Below, one piece after another: positions 17,903-28,798 of a stretch of 64,000 bases of DNA. Where the stretch lies: positions 248,001 through 312,000 of the forward strand of contig CAVPWR010000003.1 in assembly GCA_963709555.1 (NCBI GenBank), in the 5' to 3' direction. This stretch comes from Sulfurisoma sp963709555 (GTDB taxonomy: Bacteria > Pseudomonadota > Gammaproteobacteria > Burkholderiales > Rhodocyclaceae). The notes under the pieces were generated by a model. That model searched no databases. It was not told the DNA's origin and saw only the letters and a list, made by a program, of their open reading frames with translations. How positions within the stretch are numbered: position 1 is the stretch's first letter; each line of letters opens with the position of its first letter. A program made the translations under genes and the position numbers.

Positions 17903-18165
17903 GGCTGCGGGGGCAGTGCCTGCCTGAGTTCCTGGACCAGCTGGCGGGCGCGGATGTAATCGTAGCGCATGAGGCAGAGTTCGAGTAGCTCGAATGGCCC
18001 CGTGGCGGCCGCGGGTATGCGCTCGCGCAGGGCGGCGAGCACCTCCCCGGGGATGAATTCGTGCTCGGCCAGTCGTGCGTCGAGCTGGTCGAGTTGCTCG
18101 CCGAGGCTTGCCAGATCGGCGGCAGTGAGCGGAGGCACCGCTGCGGGAAAAGTCGGCTCTACCAT
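17899..18165 (-). CDS. C-terminal tail of the hybrid kinase, separated by a repeat insertion
   Basis: An 88-residue, mostly helical frame. Its ATG, second and following codons (ATG GTA GAG CCG ACT TTT) lie wholly within the long-form dispersed repeat. The body (LGEQLDQLDARLAEHEFIPG... LLELCLMRYDYIRARQLVQEL) resembles the helical tails that follow the receiver domain in many betaproteobacterial hybrid kinases. The simplest reading is that the insertion cut the kinase in two, giving the kinase a new stop and the tail a new start, 7 bp overlapping. Whether it is translated is unknown. Confidence 0.6.
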   Translation of the reverse strand: MVEPTFPAAVPPLTAADLASLGEQLDQLDARLAEHEFIPGEVLAALRERIPAAATGPFELLELCLMRYDYIRARQLVQELRQALPPQP

Positions 18166-18185
18166 AAACCCACGGCTGGCACTGG
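18148..18185. repeat. KVG-type dispersed repeat, long form, copy 4
   Basis: AAAAGTCGGCTCTACCATAA followed by ACCCA matches copy 3 exactly; CGGCTGGCACTGGTGGCGGC follows. Read on the minus strand it contains the stop of the hybrid kinase (TTA TGG TAG) and the ATG of the next frame. Confidence 0.85.
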
Positions 18186-20519
18186 TGGCGGCACGGCGGC
18201 GGCAGCGGGGTCGGCCCGCTCATCACGGCGGATCCAGCGCCGCAGCATCTCGATCAGTCCCACGGCATCGAGCGGCTTGGCGAGGTGATCGTTCATGCCG
18301 GCGGCGAGGCAGTCGTCGCGGTCCTTCACCATGGCCGAGGCGGTCAGGGCGATGATGGGCAGCCCGGCCCAGCCCGGGTTCCGGCGGATGCGGCGGGTGG
18401 CCTCGAAACCATCCATTTCGGGCATCTGCAGGTCCATGAGGATCAGGTCGAATTCGGACAGTGCCAGCTGCTCGAGCGCCTCGCCACCGTGCCGGGCCAC
18501 GGTGCAGCCGATGCCGGCCTTGGTGAGGAAGCCCTTGGCGACCTGCTGATTGACCAGGTTGTCCTCGACCAGCAGCACGCGCGCGCCGGCCACCGGCGCG
18601 GCCAGCGCGGCGAGGTCGATCGCGCCGGCAGGGCCCTGGCGTGGCTTGGCTGCGGTGCCGCTCGCCAGATCGAAGCCAATTTGTATGCGGAAGGTGCTGC
18701 CCTGGCCCGGCATGCTGTCGACGCTGATGTCGCCGTCCATCAGGTGCAGCAGGCTGCGGCTGATGGACAGGCCGAGTCCGGTGCCGCCGAAGCGGCGGGT
18801 GATCGAGCCGTCGGCCTGGACGAAGGGCTGGAACAGGTGGCGCAATTGTTCCGGTTCGATGCCGATGCCGCTGTCGCTCACGGCCAGCTCGAGCCGGGCG
18901 CGGCGGCCGTCGTTGGCCAGCTGGCGGGCGGCGACGCGCACGCGGCCGCTGGCGGTGAACTTGACGGCGTTGCCCAGCAGATTGTTCAGCACCTGGCCGA
19001 GCCGGACCGGATCGCCGACGAGACGGCGCGGCACGTCGGCAGCGATGTCGAGCGCGAGCTCGACCTCCTTGGCCTCGGCACCGGGACGGTACAGCGCCAG
19101 CGTGCTTTCCAGCACTTCGTCGAGGCGGAACTCGGTGTTGTCGATCTGGAGGCGGCCGGCCTCGATCTTGGAGTAGTCGAGGATGTCGTTGAGGATGGAC
19201 AACAGCGCCCGCGAGGCGCTGAAGATCTTCCGCAGATAATCCTGCAGCTTGGGGTCGCGCGCATCGTCGAGACCGAGCTGCGACAGGCCGATGATGGCAT
19301 TCATCGGCGTGCGGATCTCGTGGCTCATGTTGGCGAGGAAGTGGCTCTTGGCGCGGTTGGCGGTTTCGGCGGCCTCCTTGGCCAGTTCCAGCTCGGTGAC
19401 GTCAACGCGGAAGCCGACGATGAAGTCGTCCGGGGTCTTGCGCTCGACGATCTTGAGGTAACGGCCGCTGTCGAGCTTCTGCACCAGATTGACGTTGCTT
19501 TGCCGGTGCGCGGCGAGGCGCTCGGCCACCCAGGCGTCCACGCGGCCGACGGCGTCGGCGTACTGGCCGCGCTCGGCGCCGCTGCGGATGATGTGTTCGA
19601 AGGTGGCCCCCGGCACGATGAGGTCGCCCGAGGTGTCGTAGATCTCGCGGTATTTCTCGTTGCAGAACACCAGCCGATCGTGTTCGTCGTAGAGCACGAA
19701 GCCCTCGTCGATGGCGTCGATGGCGGCCCGCAGGATGCGCTCGCTCTGGCGTTGCGCCTCCTCGGCGCGTATCCGCGTGCTGACGTCGGCGGCATAGATC
19801 ACGGCACGGTCGATCTCGCCGCGCTCGTTGGCGAAGGGGAAGATCGAGATGTCGAAGACATAGGCGCCGCGGCGGTCGCTGAAGGCGGCCGGCCGCCGGG
19901 AAGCGATGGCCGCCTCGATGTGCTGCATGCGCTGCCCGCTGACTTCCGGCGGCAGGATGTCGCGCAGGTTGGCCCCTTCCATGGTGATGCGGGTCAGGCC
20001 GAGGCGACGGCCGGCGGTCTCGTTGGCCAGCAGCACCGTGCCGTCGCGGTGCACGATGATGAACGTCTCCTGCACCGAGTCCAGCGCCGCCAGCAGGTTG
20101 CGCTGCAGTTCGCCGAGGGTCTTCTGGGTCTCGATGCGTTCGGTGATGTCCTGCACCGTGCCCAGCGCGGCGACGGCCTGGCCTTCGGCGTCGAAGCTCA
20201 GTTCCGCCCGTTCGTGAACCCAGCGCGTCAGCCCGCCGGCGACGATGCGGTGCACGATGTCGTAGGGCGCGCCGGCAACGGCCTTCTGCCAGTGCTCGAG
20301 CACGGTGTCGCGATCCTCCGGATGCAGCACGGCGACGAAGTCATCGAGCGTCAGCGGCTGGTCCGCGGTTACGCCGAAAATTCGGTAGGTCTCGTCCGAC
20401 CAGTGCAGGATGTTGCTGGGGACGTCGAGCGACCAACTGCCGACATGGGCGACTTCCTGCGCCTTCTTGAGGTCGAGGGCGTTCCGCTCGAGCTGCTTGG
20501 GACGCCGCCACTTCGCCAC
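18159..20519 (-). CDS. hybrid sensor histidine kinase, C-terminal major part
   Basis: This frame carries most of a large hybrid kinase: PAS domains (one with SWSLDVPSNILHWSDETYRIFG, a later one with IDAIDEGFVLYDEHDRLVFCN), a HisKA domain with the phospho-His in FLANMSHEIRTPMNAIIG, an ATPase domain with DSGIGIEPEQ and GTGLGLSISRSLL, and a receiver domain with the Asp in LILMDLQMPEMDG. It ends VPPPVPAVGLW, the last residues coming from the dispersed repeat. The N-terminal sensor lies upstream in other frames (20505-21871). It is likely the cognate kinase of the downstream receiver-GGDEF protein. Confidence 0.9.
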   Translation of the reverse strand: MAKWRRPKQLERNALDLKKAQEVAHVGSWSLDVPSNILHWSDETYRIFGVTADQPLTLDDFVAVLHPEDRDTVLEHWQKAVAGAPYDIVHRIVAGGLTRWVHERAELSFDAEGQAVAALGTVQDITERIETQKTLGELQRNLLAALDSVQETFIIVHRDGTVLLANETAGRRLGLTRITMEGANLRDILPPEVSGQRMQHIEAAIASRRPAAFSDRRGAYVFDISIFPFANERGEIDRAVIYAADVSTRIRAEEAQRQSERILRAAIDAIDEGFVLYDEHDRLVFCNEKYREIYDTSGDLIVPGATFEHIIRSGAERGQYADAVGRVDAWVAERLAAHRQSNVNLVQKLDSGRYLKIVERKTPDDFIVGFRVDVTELELAKEAAETANRAKSHFLANMSHEIRTPMNAIIGLSQLGLDDARDPKLQDYLRKIFSASRALLSILNDILDYSKIEAGRLQIDNTEFRLDEVLESTLALYRPGAEAKEVELALDIAADVPRRLVGDPVRLGQVLNNLLGNAVKFTASGRVRVAARQLANDGRRARLELAVSDSGIGIEPEQLRHLFQPFVQADGSITRRFGGTGLGLSISRSLLHLMDGDISVDSMPGQGSTFRIQIGFDLASGTAAKPRQGPAGAIDLAALAAPVAGARVLLVEDNLVNQQVAKGFLTKAGIGCTVARHGGEALEQLALSEFDLILMDLQMPEMDGFEATRRIRRNPGWAGLPIIALTASAMVKDRDDCLAAGMNDHLAKPLDAVGLIEMLRRWIRRDERADPAAAAVPPPVPAVGLW

Positions 20520-21871
20520 TGATGTCGGTGTGGGTGCCGATCAGCCGCGCCGGTGCCCCGGCAGTGTCGCGTTCGATGACCATGCCGCGGTCGAGTATCC
20601 ACAGATAGTGGCCGTCCTTGTGGCGTACGCGGTGGCGACTCTCGTAGACCGGAGTGAGGCCTTCCATGTGGCGGGTTATGGCGGCCATGCAGGCATCGAG
20701 GTCGTCCGGGTGTACCCGCGATTTCCATTCGTCGATGCTGTCGCCGATCTCGTCATCGGCGTGGCCGAGCATGGCTTTCCAGCGATGGGAGAAAAAGACG
20801 CGGTTGCTGCGCGCGTCCCAGTCCCAGACTCCCTGCGCCGAGCCCTCGAGGGCGAACTCCCAGCGCTGCTCCGACTGCGTCAGGGCGGCCAGGGAGCGCT
20901 CCGACTCGCGCCGCCGGCGCTGGGCGACCACGACCAGATAAGCGATCAGCAGGGCACCGATGCCGAGCAGGCCGCCGCGAATGACCAGGCCGCGATGCCA
21001 GTAGGCCAGCACTTCGTCGGCGCGGCGGGAAACGATGACGGTGAGTCCCGTGTCGCGCACGTCGCGAAAGACCGATGTAGCGATCCGCGCCGTCCACCGG
21101 CGAGACATGGCGGCTCTGCGCCGTGCCCTGCATCGAGTCCATGTAGGCGCGGAAGGCAGGGGAACCGGCGTTGCTGCCTTCGTTGGCCAGGGCGGCAGGC
21201 GATGGAGCAAATCGCCCTGGGCGTTGACTGACGGCCGCGCTGCCGCTCTCGCCGCTGGGCAGGACGCCGCGCAGCAGGGTGTCGAAATACTTCGGATCCA
21301 CCGTTGCGACCGCCACGCCGGCAAATTTCCCGTGGTCGTCGAAGAAGGCGCGCGAGACCGTGACGGCGCGCAGCCCGGTGATGGTGGTGAACGGACGGGA
21401 AATGAAATAGCGGTTGCGCTCGACGCTGTCCCGCGGTTGCAGGAAATACTCGCGTTTGGACGCGTCGAAGTTCTTGATCGCGTGATTGGTGACCGCGTCG
21501 ACAAGCCCTTGCGCCGTGGTGGTGAGCAGCAGGCGGATTTCCGGAAACGGGCGCAGCCGCGCGGCCATCGACTGCTCGAGGTCGATCAGCTGTGCCGCGC
21601 TGGCTTTGACGGGCAGCGCGCGCCGGTCGTCGCCGACCTGTTGCAGCAGCAGGTCGATCAGCCGCAGGGAGGACTCGAGCTGCGATTCGGCGCTGCGCGC
21701 CTGGTCGCCCAGGTGGCGGAATTCCTCCCGGCTGATGCGGCGGTATTGCTCGCCGGCGTCCCAGGTCAGAAAGATCGCCATGGCGACCACCACCAGCGTC
21801 GGCAGCGCCCACAGGGGCAGACTCCTGCGCGGGGAGGGGGTGGCCGGCGGGGGCGGGGCGGAAGTCGTCAC
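20505..21871 (-). CDS. hybrid sensor histidine kinase, N-terminal sensor part, frameshifted
   Basis: The protein starts at ATG 21871 with MTTSAPPPPATPSPRRSLPL, a membrane helix (WALPTLVVVAMAIFLTW) and a periplasmic Cache-type sensor (about residues 40-280, containing EQSMAARLRPFPEIRLLL and RPFTTITGLRAVTVSR). Near 21070 the frame breaks (...DRYIG then VFRDVRDTGLTVIVSR in the next frame), then comes a second membrane helix (GLLGIGALLIAYLVVVAQ) and a PAS domain (FALEGSAQGVWDWDARSNRVFF). A second break near 20508 leads into the C-terminal frame. One base is missing at the first site and one extra at the second. The full protein would be about 1,240 residues. Confidence 0.78.
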
Positions 21872-21999
21872 GGTCTGGCGGTGGGCTGGCGGGCAGCGTG
21901 AAACATATCACTTTCGGCCTGTTCAAAGGGATGCCCTGCTTGAAATTGGCCAGCGATCGCCCAACTTAGATGAAAACGTTATTGCGGAAAGGGTTTTCC

Positions 22000-24591
<2,592 letters not shown>

Positions 24592-24594
24592 GCG

Positions 24595-24616
24595 GGGCGC
24601 CGCCGAGGCGGCGCCC
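24595..24616. terminator. GC-rich hairpin between convergent clpB and chemoreceptor genes
   Basis: A 10-bp perfect inverted repeat, GGGCGCCGCC and GGCGGCGCCC, separated by GA, lies in the 26-bp gap between the two stop codons. There is no T run, so termination is inferred from position only. Confidence 0.5.
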
Positions 24617-24617
24617 G

Positions 24618-26633
24618 CTACACTTTGAAGTGACTGACTTCGCTCTGCAGGCCGCCGGCCAGGCGGTCGAGCTGGCCGACGGTGACCGCGTTGTCGGCCA
24701 CGGCCGCGCTGTTCTGCTCGGACATCTGGGCGATGCGCTCGACATTGCGGGCGATCTCGGTGGCGGCAGCGCTCTGCTCGCGCAAGGCGCTGGAAATGTC
24801 GCTGACCATGCGTACGACGTCAGTGGCGCCGGAGCGGATCTGGCCCATGGCCTCGCCGGCCTCGCGCGTCAGTCGCACGCCGTCGCTGACGCGGGCGACG
24901 CCGGCATGCATGCTGGTGACGGCCTCCTGCACGCCGCGCTGGATGGCGCCGACCATTTCGGTGATCTCGCTGGTCGATTTGGCGGTGCGCTCGGCCAGCT
25001 TGCGCACCTCGTCGGCGACGACGGCGAAGCCGCGGCCGGTCTCGCCGGCCCGCGCCGCCTCGATGGCGGCGTTCAGCGCCAGCAGGTTGGTCTGATCGGC
25101 GATGTCCTTGATGACGTTGACCACGCTCGATATCTGGTCGGAATGGCGGCCGAGCTCCTCGATGCTCTGGGCCGAGGCGTTGACCGACTCGGAAATGCGC
25201 TCGATCTCGCGTACCACGGTGCCGACGATCTCGCCGCCGTGCGCCGACAGTTCGCCCGATTCACTCGATACCTTCTGCGCGTCCTGAGCGCTGGTGCTGA
25301 TGTGGTCGACGCCGACGGTCATCTGCTCGACGGCAGCGGCCATGCCGGCGGCGGCATCGCTCTGCGCCGATGTGGATTCCCGGATGCTGGATGAGGCGTC
25401 GGCCAGACGGCGTGTGGCAGCGGCGACTTCCTGCGCGCTCTGCTGGACGCGGCCGATCAGCTGCTGCATGCCGCCGGCCACTTCGTTGAAGGCCTTGGTG
25501 ATTTCGCCGAGCTCGTCGGTCGAATTGATGGCCAGGCGTGCGGTGAGGTCGCCGCCGGCTAGGCGCTGCGAACCGGCGTGGAGCTGGCGGACGGAGTCGC
25601 CGAGGGCGAGAGTCATGCCCAGCGTCAGGTAGCCGCAGGCGATCAGGGCCAGCAGGGCGATGGCGATGGTGATGGCCATGTCGCGCTGGTCGGCCGCCAG
25701 GCGCTGGGTAACGCTGTTGCGCAACGCCGGTACTAGGTGGTCGTAGAACAGGCTGTAGCCGGTATCGATGGCCTCGGTGGCGAGGTCGAAGTAGGCGGCG
25801 GGCGCCATGGTGGCCGCGCCGGTGAGGATGTCGCCGTTGATGACGACGAGCATGCGGTTGCCGGCCTCGGTGAATTGCTTTGAATTATCGCGCAGCGCGT
25901 CGCCCAGCTTCGGCTGGGCCTGGGCGATCTTGTCGAAGCTGGCCATCAGTGCCCGTTGTGCGCCCAGCAGGTCGGAGAGCTGGATGGAGACTGCGATCTT
26001 GCGCTGCTCGTCGATGGACTTCTTCGCCAGCACGCCTGAGCCCAGTGCACGCAATCGCCCCATCCGCTCGAGCACCACCGGTTGCTTCAGCACGGCGGCT
26101 TCCATCAGGTAATAGGAATCGAGCGCTGGGTTGAGGGTGAGTTCGTAGGTGTCGGCCAGGGTCACCATGAAGGCCAGCACCTGGTCGATCAGCTGGGTGT
26201 GCGCGGCCGTGTTGTCGGGTGCCGCCAGCGTCAGCCCCTTGTCGGCGATGTCCTTCCAGGCGGCAGTGATGGCCTTCCAGGCCTCACCGTCGCGCAGCGC
26301 CGGCGGCAGTGCCTGGCCGACGGTGGCGATGGCCGCCTCCACGTCCTTCTGCTTGGCCTCGCGTTTGGGCGCCAGTTCCTGGGAGCCGGAAAGCAGGCCT
26401 GAAGACAGCCCGCGATGCTGTTGCAGGTGCTGTACGGCCTTGTTGACGGGCTGGATGAACTCGATGCCCTCCAATTCGTGGCTTGCAGCATTAATGCCTT
26501 CGTTCAAATGGAAAATCAGCATGCCCAGCGGCAAAAGCGCAGCCACAACCGCCAGCAGCCCGATGATCAGGAATTTGCGGGAGAACGCCAGCCGGTTCAT
26601 CAGGGCGATTGCCGGGCCAAACATTGCGCGCAT
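24618..26633 (-). CDS. methyl-accepting chemotaxis protein, NIT-like sensor
   Basis: A 671-residue chemoreceptor. A membrane helix (about 17-40, FLIIGLLAVVAALLPLGML) precedes a long helical periplasmic region of about 280 residues that contains QHLQQHRGLSSGLLSG. This resembles the start of nitrate/nitrite-sensing NIT-type domains, but that is a similarity call only. A second helix (ITIAIALLALIACGYLTLGM), a HAMP domain and the signalling domain with IADQTNLLALNAAIEAARAGETG follow. It ends EVSHFKV. Start could be one of several nearby Met codons. It shares a putative promoter 14-mer with the other chemoreceptor. Confidence 0.92.
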   Translation of the reverse strand: MRAMFGPAIALMNRLAFSRKFLIIGLLAVVAALLPLGMLIFHLNEGINAASHELEGIEFIQPVNKAVQHLQQHRGLSSGLLSGSQELAPKREAKQKDVEAAIATVGQALPPALRDGEAWKAITAAWKDIADKGLTLAAPDNTAAHTQLIDQVLAFMVTLADTYELTLNPALDSYYLMEAAVLKQPVVLERMGRLRALGSGVLAKKSIDEQRKIAVSIQLSDLLGAQRALMASFDKIAQAQPKLGDALRDNSKQFTEAGNRMLVVINGDILTGAATMAPAAYFDLATEAIDTGYSLFYDHLVPALRNSVTQRLAADQRDMAITIAIALLALIACGYLTLGMTLALGDSVRQLHAGSQRLAGGDLTARLAINSTDELGEITKAFNEVAGGMQQLIGRVQQSAQEVAAATRRLADASSSIRESTSAQSDAAAGMAAAVEQMTVGVDHISTSAQDAQKVSSESGELSAHGGEIVGTVVREIERISESVNASAQSIEELGRHSDQISSVVNVIKDIADQTNLLALNAAIEAARAGETGRGFAVVADEVRKLAERTAKSTSEITEMVGAIQRGVQEAVTSMHAGVARVSDGVRLTREAGEAMGQIRSGATDVVRMVSDISSALREQSAAATEIARNVERIAQMSEQNSAAVADNAVTVGQLDRLAGGLQSEVSHFKV

Positions 26634-26705
26634 GACGGGTTCCTCGTTCAGCGGTGATGGGGCGCGGGTAGAATGGAATTGTGCTGTCGGCCACTCGTCG
26701 CGCGC

Positions 26706-26719
26706 TCGATTCTAGCGCC
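26706..26719 (-). promoter_or_regulatory. putative -10 region upstream of the second chemoreceptor gene
   Basis: The minus strand reads GGCGCTAGAATCGA, identical to 16963-16976. TAGAAT is a plausible -10 hexamer. It lies about 73-86 bp upstream of the start at 26633. Confidence 0.35.
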
Positions 26720-26762
26720 ACGGCCGGTTTTTTTTCTTGATGCATACGGGATTGTGACCGAA

Positions 26763-27602
26763 ATGTTCCGCCTGAGATTCCTGTTTCCGTTGCTGGCCGG
26801 CGTGCTGCCAGCGCCGACTTTGCTGGCCGCTGCGGTCATGCCTCCCCACCTCGATGCCGACGGCGCGGCCGAGTACCGCGCCTTTCTTGCCGCGTCGGCC
26901 CACCGTGCCTTCGCCATCGCCCCCGGCGGCGCCTTTGGCTGGGTGGAGGGGAAGGGCGGCCGCGACGATGCCGAGGCTGCCGCCCTGTCCAACTGCCAGG
27001 ACAACACGCCGCAAAAGTGCGTGCTCTACGCCAGCGACAAGCAGACGGTTTTCGATGCGAAGCGCTGGACGCAACTGTGGGGCCCGTACCTTACGGCGGC
27101 ACAGGCACGCCAGGCCGCGGTCGGCATAGTGCCGGGACAGCGCTTCCCCGACCTCGAGTTCGCCACGGCCAGGGGCGAGAAGACCAGTCTGTCGCGGCTG
27201 CGCGGCAAGGTGACGATCGTCCACTTCTGGGGCTCGTGGTGCGGTCCCTGCCGCCGCGAGATGCCGGAACTGCAGGCGCTGCACCGCAAGATCGAAAAAC
27301 TGCCGGACGTTGCGCTGGTGGCGATGCAGGTGCGCGAGACCTTCGCCGTGGCGCAGAAATGGGCGGCGGGGCAGGGTCTGCAACTGCCGCTGTCCGATTC
27401 CGGCGCAATGGGCGATACAGATACCGAGTTGCGCCTCGCCGGTGGCGGCAGGATGCGCGACCGCGGCATCGCCAGCAGTTTCCCGACGACCTATGTGATC
27501 GACAAGCACGGCGTGGTGGTCTTTTCCCATGTCGGGCCGGTCCATGGCTGGGCCCAGTACGAGCCCTTCCTGCGCGACGCCGCGGCGCGCTCCGGCAAGT
27601 AA
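26763..27602 (+). CDS. exported thioredoxin-like (TlpA) protein with N-terminal DUF4189-like domain
   Basis: A 279-residue protein with a signal peptide (MFRLRFLFPLLAGVLPAPTLLAA). Residues about 30-115 (YRAFLAASAHRAFAIAPGGAFGWVEGKGG... ALSNCQ... KCVLYASD) resemble the DUF4189 domain. Residues about 130-279 are a TlpA-type thioredoxin with redox motif HFWGSWCGPCRREMPEL and cis-Pro region SSFPTTYVIDKHG. It is probably a periplasmic thiol-disulfide reductase, for example in cytochrome c maturation, but this is inferred. Part of the signal peptide overlaps a 15-base match to the reverse of the dispersed repeat (26807-26821). Start is ATG 26763; earlier in-frame codons give no signal peptide. Confidence 0.85.
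   Translation: MFRLRFLFPLLAGVLPAPTLLAAAVMPPHLDADGAAEYRAFLAASAHRAFAIAPGGAFGWVEGKGGRDDAEAAALSNCQDNTPQKCVLYASDKQTVFDAKRWTQLWGPYLTAAQARQAAVGIVPGQRFPDLEFATARGEKTSLSRLRGKVTIVHFWGSWCGPCRREMPELQALHRKIEKLPDVALVAMQVRETFAVAQKWAAGQGLQLPLSDSGAMGDTDTELRLAGGGRMRDRGIASSFPTTYVIDKHGVVVFSHVGPVHGWAQYEPFLRDAAARSGK
26807..26821 (-). repeat. possible KVG-type repeat fragment, copy 6
   Basis: GCCAGCGCCGACTTT is the reverse complement of the repeat core AAAGTCGGCGCTGGC. It encodes part of the signal peptide (LPAPTLL). A 15-base match could be chance. Confidence 0.35.
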
Positions 27603-27946
27603 TAAGAGGCAAAGTGGCAAAAAAAAGCGCGACCCGAGGGTGTGCTGAAAGCAAGATAGCCAATCACTAGTAGGCGCTGCTGATAAAAAAGGGCAAGACC
27701 CCTTGCAGAATCTCGCCCTTTTTCACGTCCGTTTGGTGCGTCTACGGTAACACCTTGCCCGAAAAACCCTTGATTATAGAAATCGTAAGCTCCAATCCTG
27801 TAGCTGGACGTGTTTAGTTTTTGCTCTTGACTGGTCGGTGCGTTGTACAGAGGTGCTGTTGAACTGTATAGCTAGCAGCCAAGCGGCATTATGTTTTTGC
27901 ACCCGCTTAACCTAGCTTTTATCAATGTACCGTAAAACCTCGCCCT
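27603..27946. other. gene-free left part of the AT-rich island
   Basis: These 344 bp change from GC-rich to AT-rich at about 27641, just after GACCCGAGGG (27631-27640), a 10-mer that recurs at 28752-28761. They hold one strong hairpin terminator (27686-27723). No open frame of convincing length or codon use is visible on either strand. Confidence 0.6.
27686..27723 (+). terminator. rho-independent terminator downstream of the TlpA-like gene
   Basis: AAAAAGGGC (27686-27694) pairs with GCCCTTTTT (27715-27723) across a 20-nt loop. The A and T runs make it usable in both directions. Confidence 0.65.
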
Positions 27947-27958
27947 TCAGGGCTGAGG
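27936..27958 (-). terminator. hairpin terminator at the end of the cytochrome c gene
   Basis: On the minus strand CCTCAGCCC, a TGAA loop and GGGCGAGG are followed by TTTTA. The hairpin begins within the last codons (Pro-Gln-Pro-stop) of the cytochrome. Confidence 0.6.
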
Positions 27959-28273
27959 TAATTCACTCTTAAGCAAAATCCAAGCTATTACAGCTTTAAT
28001 GTCATCAGGCTTAGCCGCTTTAGACGGCGGCATCGGGATAGCACCCCACACCCCAATACTGCCTTCCACGGTTTTCTTAGCCAGATATTCATGGGCTTGA
28101 GGTGCACCCTGGTACTTTCGTCCTATATCATTAAAACTAGGACCAATGGCCTTTTTATCGACAGCGTGACAAGCCATGCAATTACTTTTCTTGGCAATAT
28201 CTTCTGCGGCAGAGGCAACGTGTCCCAAGCTAATAGTAATAAGTACAAGTAAAACGTGTTTAGTTGTCAGCAT
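27947..28273 (-). CDS. class I cytochrome c (c551/c552-like), low GC
   Basis: A 108-residue exported cytochrome: signal peptide MLTTKHVLLVLITISLGHVASA, one heme motif CMACH (about residues 32-36), and a distal Met ligand candidate in IPMPPSKA. The pattern KKSNCMACH...GPSFNDIGRKY...GVWGAIPMPP...AVIAWIL is typical of small periplasmic electron carriers. Its base composition is much lower in GC than its neighbours, which suggests acquisition by transfer. It could supply electrons to, or take them from, the multiheme operon next door, but nothing in the sequence proves a link. Confidence 0.88.
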   Translation of the reverse strand: MLTTKHVLLVLITISLGHVASAAEDIAKKSNCMACHAVDKKAIGPSFNDIGRKYQGAPQAHEYLAKKTVEGSIGVWGAIPMPPSKAAKPDDIKAVIAWILLKSELPQP

Positions 28274-28420
28274 CGCTAATGCCTATAGTTTAATGATTAG
28301 TCTAATCTGTAAACCAGAACTAAGGTAGGTCGGTCAATCCTGTAGTTGATTGTTGGACTGGCTAACGGGGGCATCATTTCTAAAATAATAAAACAGTCGC
28401 ACTTGATTAAACCCCCCCGG

Positions 28421-28735
28421 CTACCTTAAAAGTTCCCCTAGCTTCTTCCGTTTATCCTTTGTTACTGGCTCCAATACCACTTGTGTTTTGCCAGCTTTGG
28501 CAAGTGCTTCCAAGTGTTCATAACTTTGGTTAATGGAGTCTTGGATGTTTTGTGCTCTTTTTAGGCATAGACTTAAATTGTTTAAAACGAGTGTAGCGCC
28601 CAGTTCGTTTGCAGATGCTATATAGATATATTCGTGGTGTAACGCTACCGGAAAAAAGTCCCCCAATGAAAAAACCCCCTGTAAGTCGTTGAACTCACGA
28701 GGGGTTTTCTTGAATTGAGTTAGCCGTTTACACAA
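28421..28735 (-). CDS. hypothetical protein, uncertain start
   Basis: An open frame of up to 104 residues in the AT-rich island, opening with a TTG codon. I do not recognise it. The C-terminal two thirds (LGATLVLNNLSLCLKRAQNIQDSINQ... VTKDKRKKLGELLR) look like a helical protein. The N-terminal part is doubtful because it contains a strong rho-independent terminator (28669-28708) that would stop transcription entering from the cytochrome operon. It may be the truncated end of a transferred gene. Confidence 0.35.
   Translation of the reverse strand: MCKRLTQFKKTPREFNDLQGVFSLGDFFPVALHHEYIYIASANELGATLVLNNLSLCLKRAQNIQDSINQSYEHLEALAKAGKTQVVLEPVTKDKRKKLGELLR
28669..28708 (-). terminator. rho-independent terminator after the octaheme cytochrome operon
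   Basis: On the minus strand AAAACCCC (28708-28701) pairs with GGGG plus a run of six T (28678-28669) across a 22-nt loop. It lies about 90 bp downstream of the cytochrome b stop and is the first good terminator for that operon. Confidence 0.75.
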
Positions 28736-28798
28736 CTAACCCAAGCGGCTTGACCCGAGGGCCGCGCTTTTGCGGTGGGCGGGGCGCGCTCACCTGCT

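Noticed and set aside
27850..27915. Integron attC-like site in the AT-rich island (GTTGAAC and GCTTAAC)
   Set aside because: The two core-like 7-mers are in the wrong order for an attC site and there is no symmetrical stem between them.
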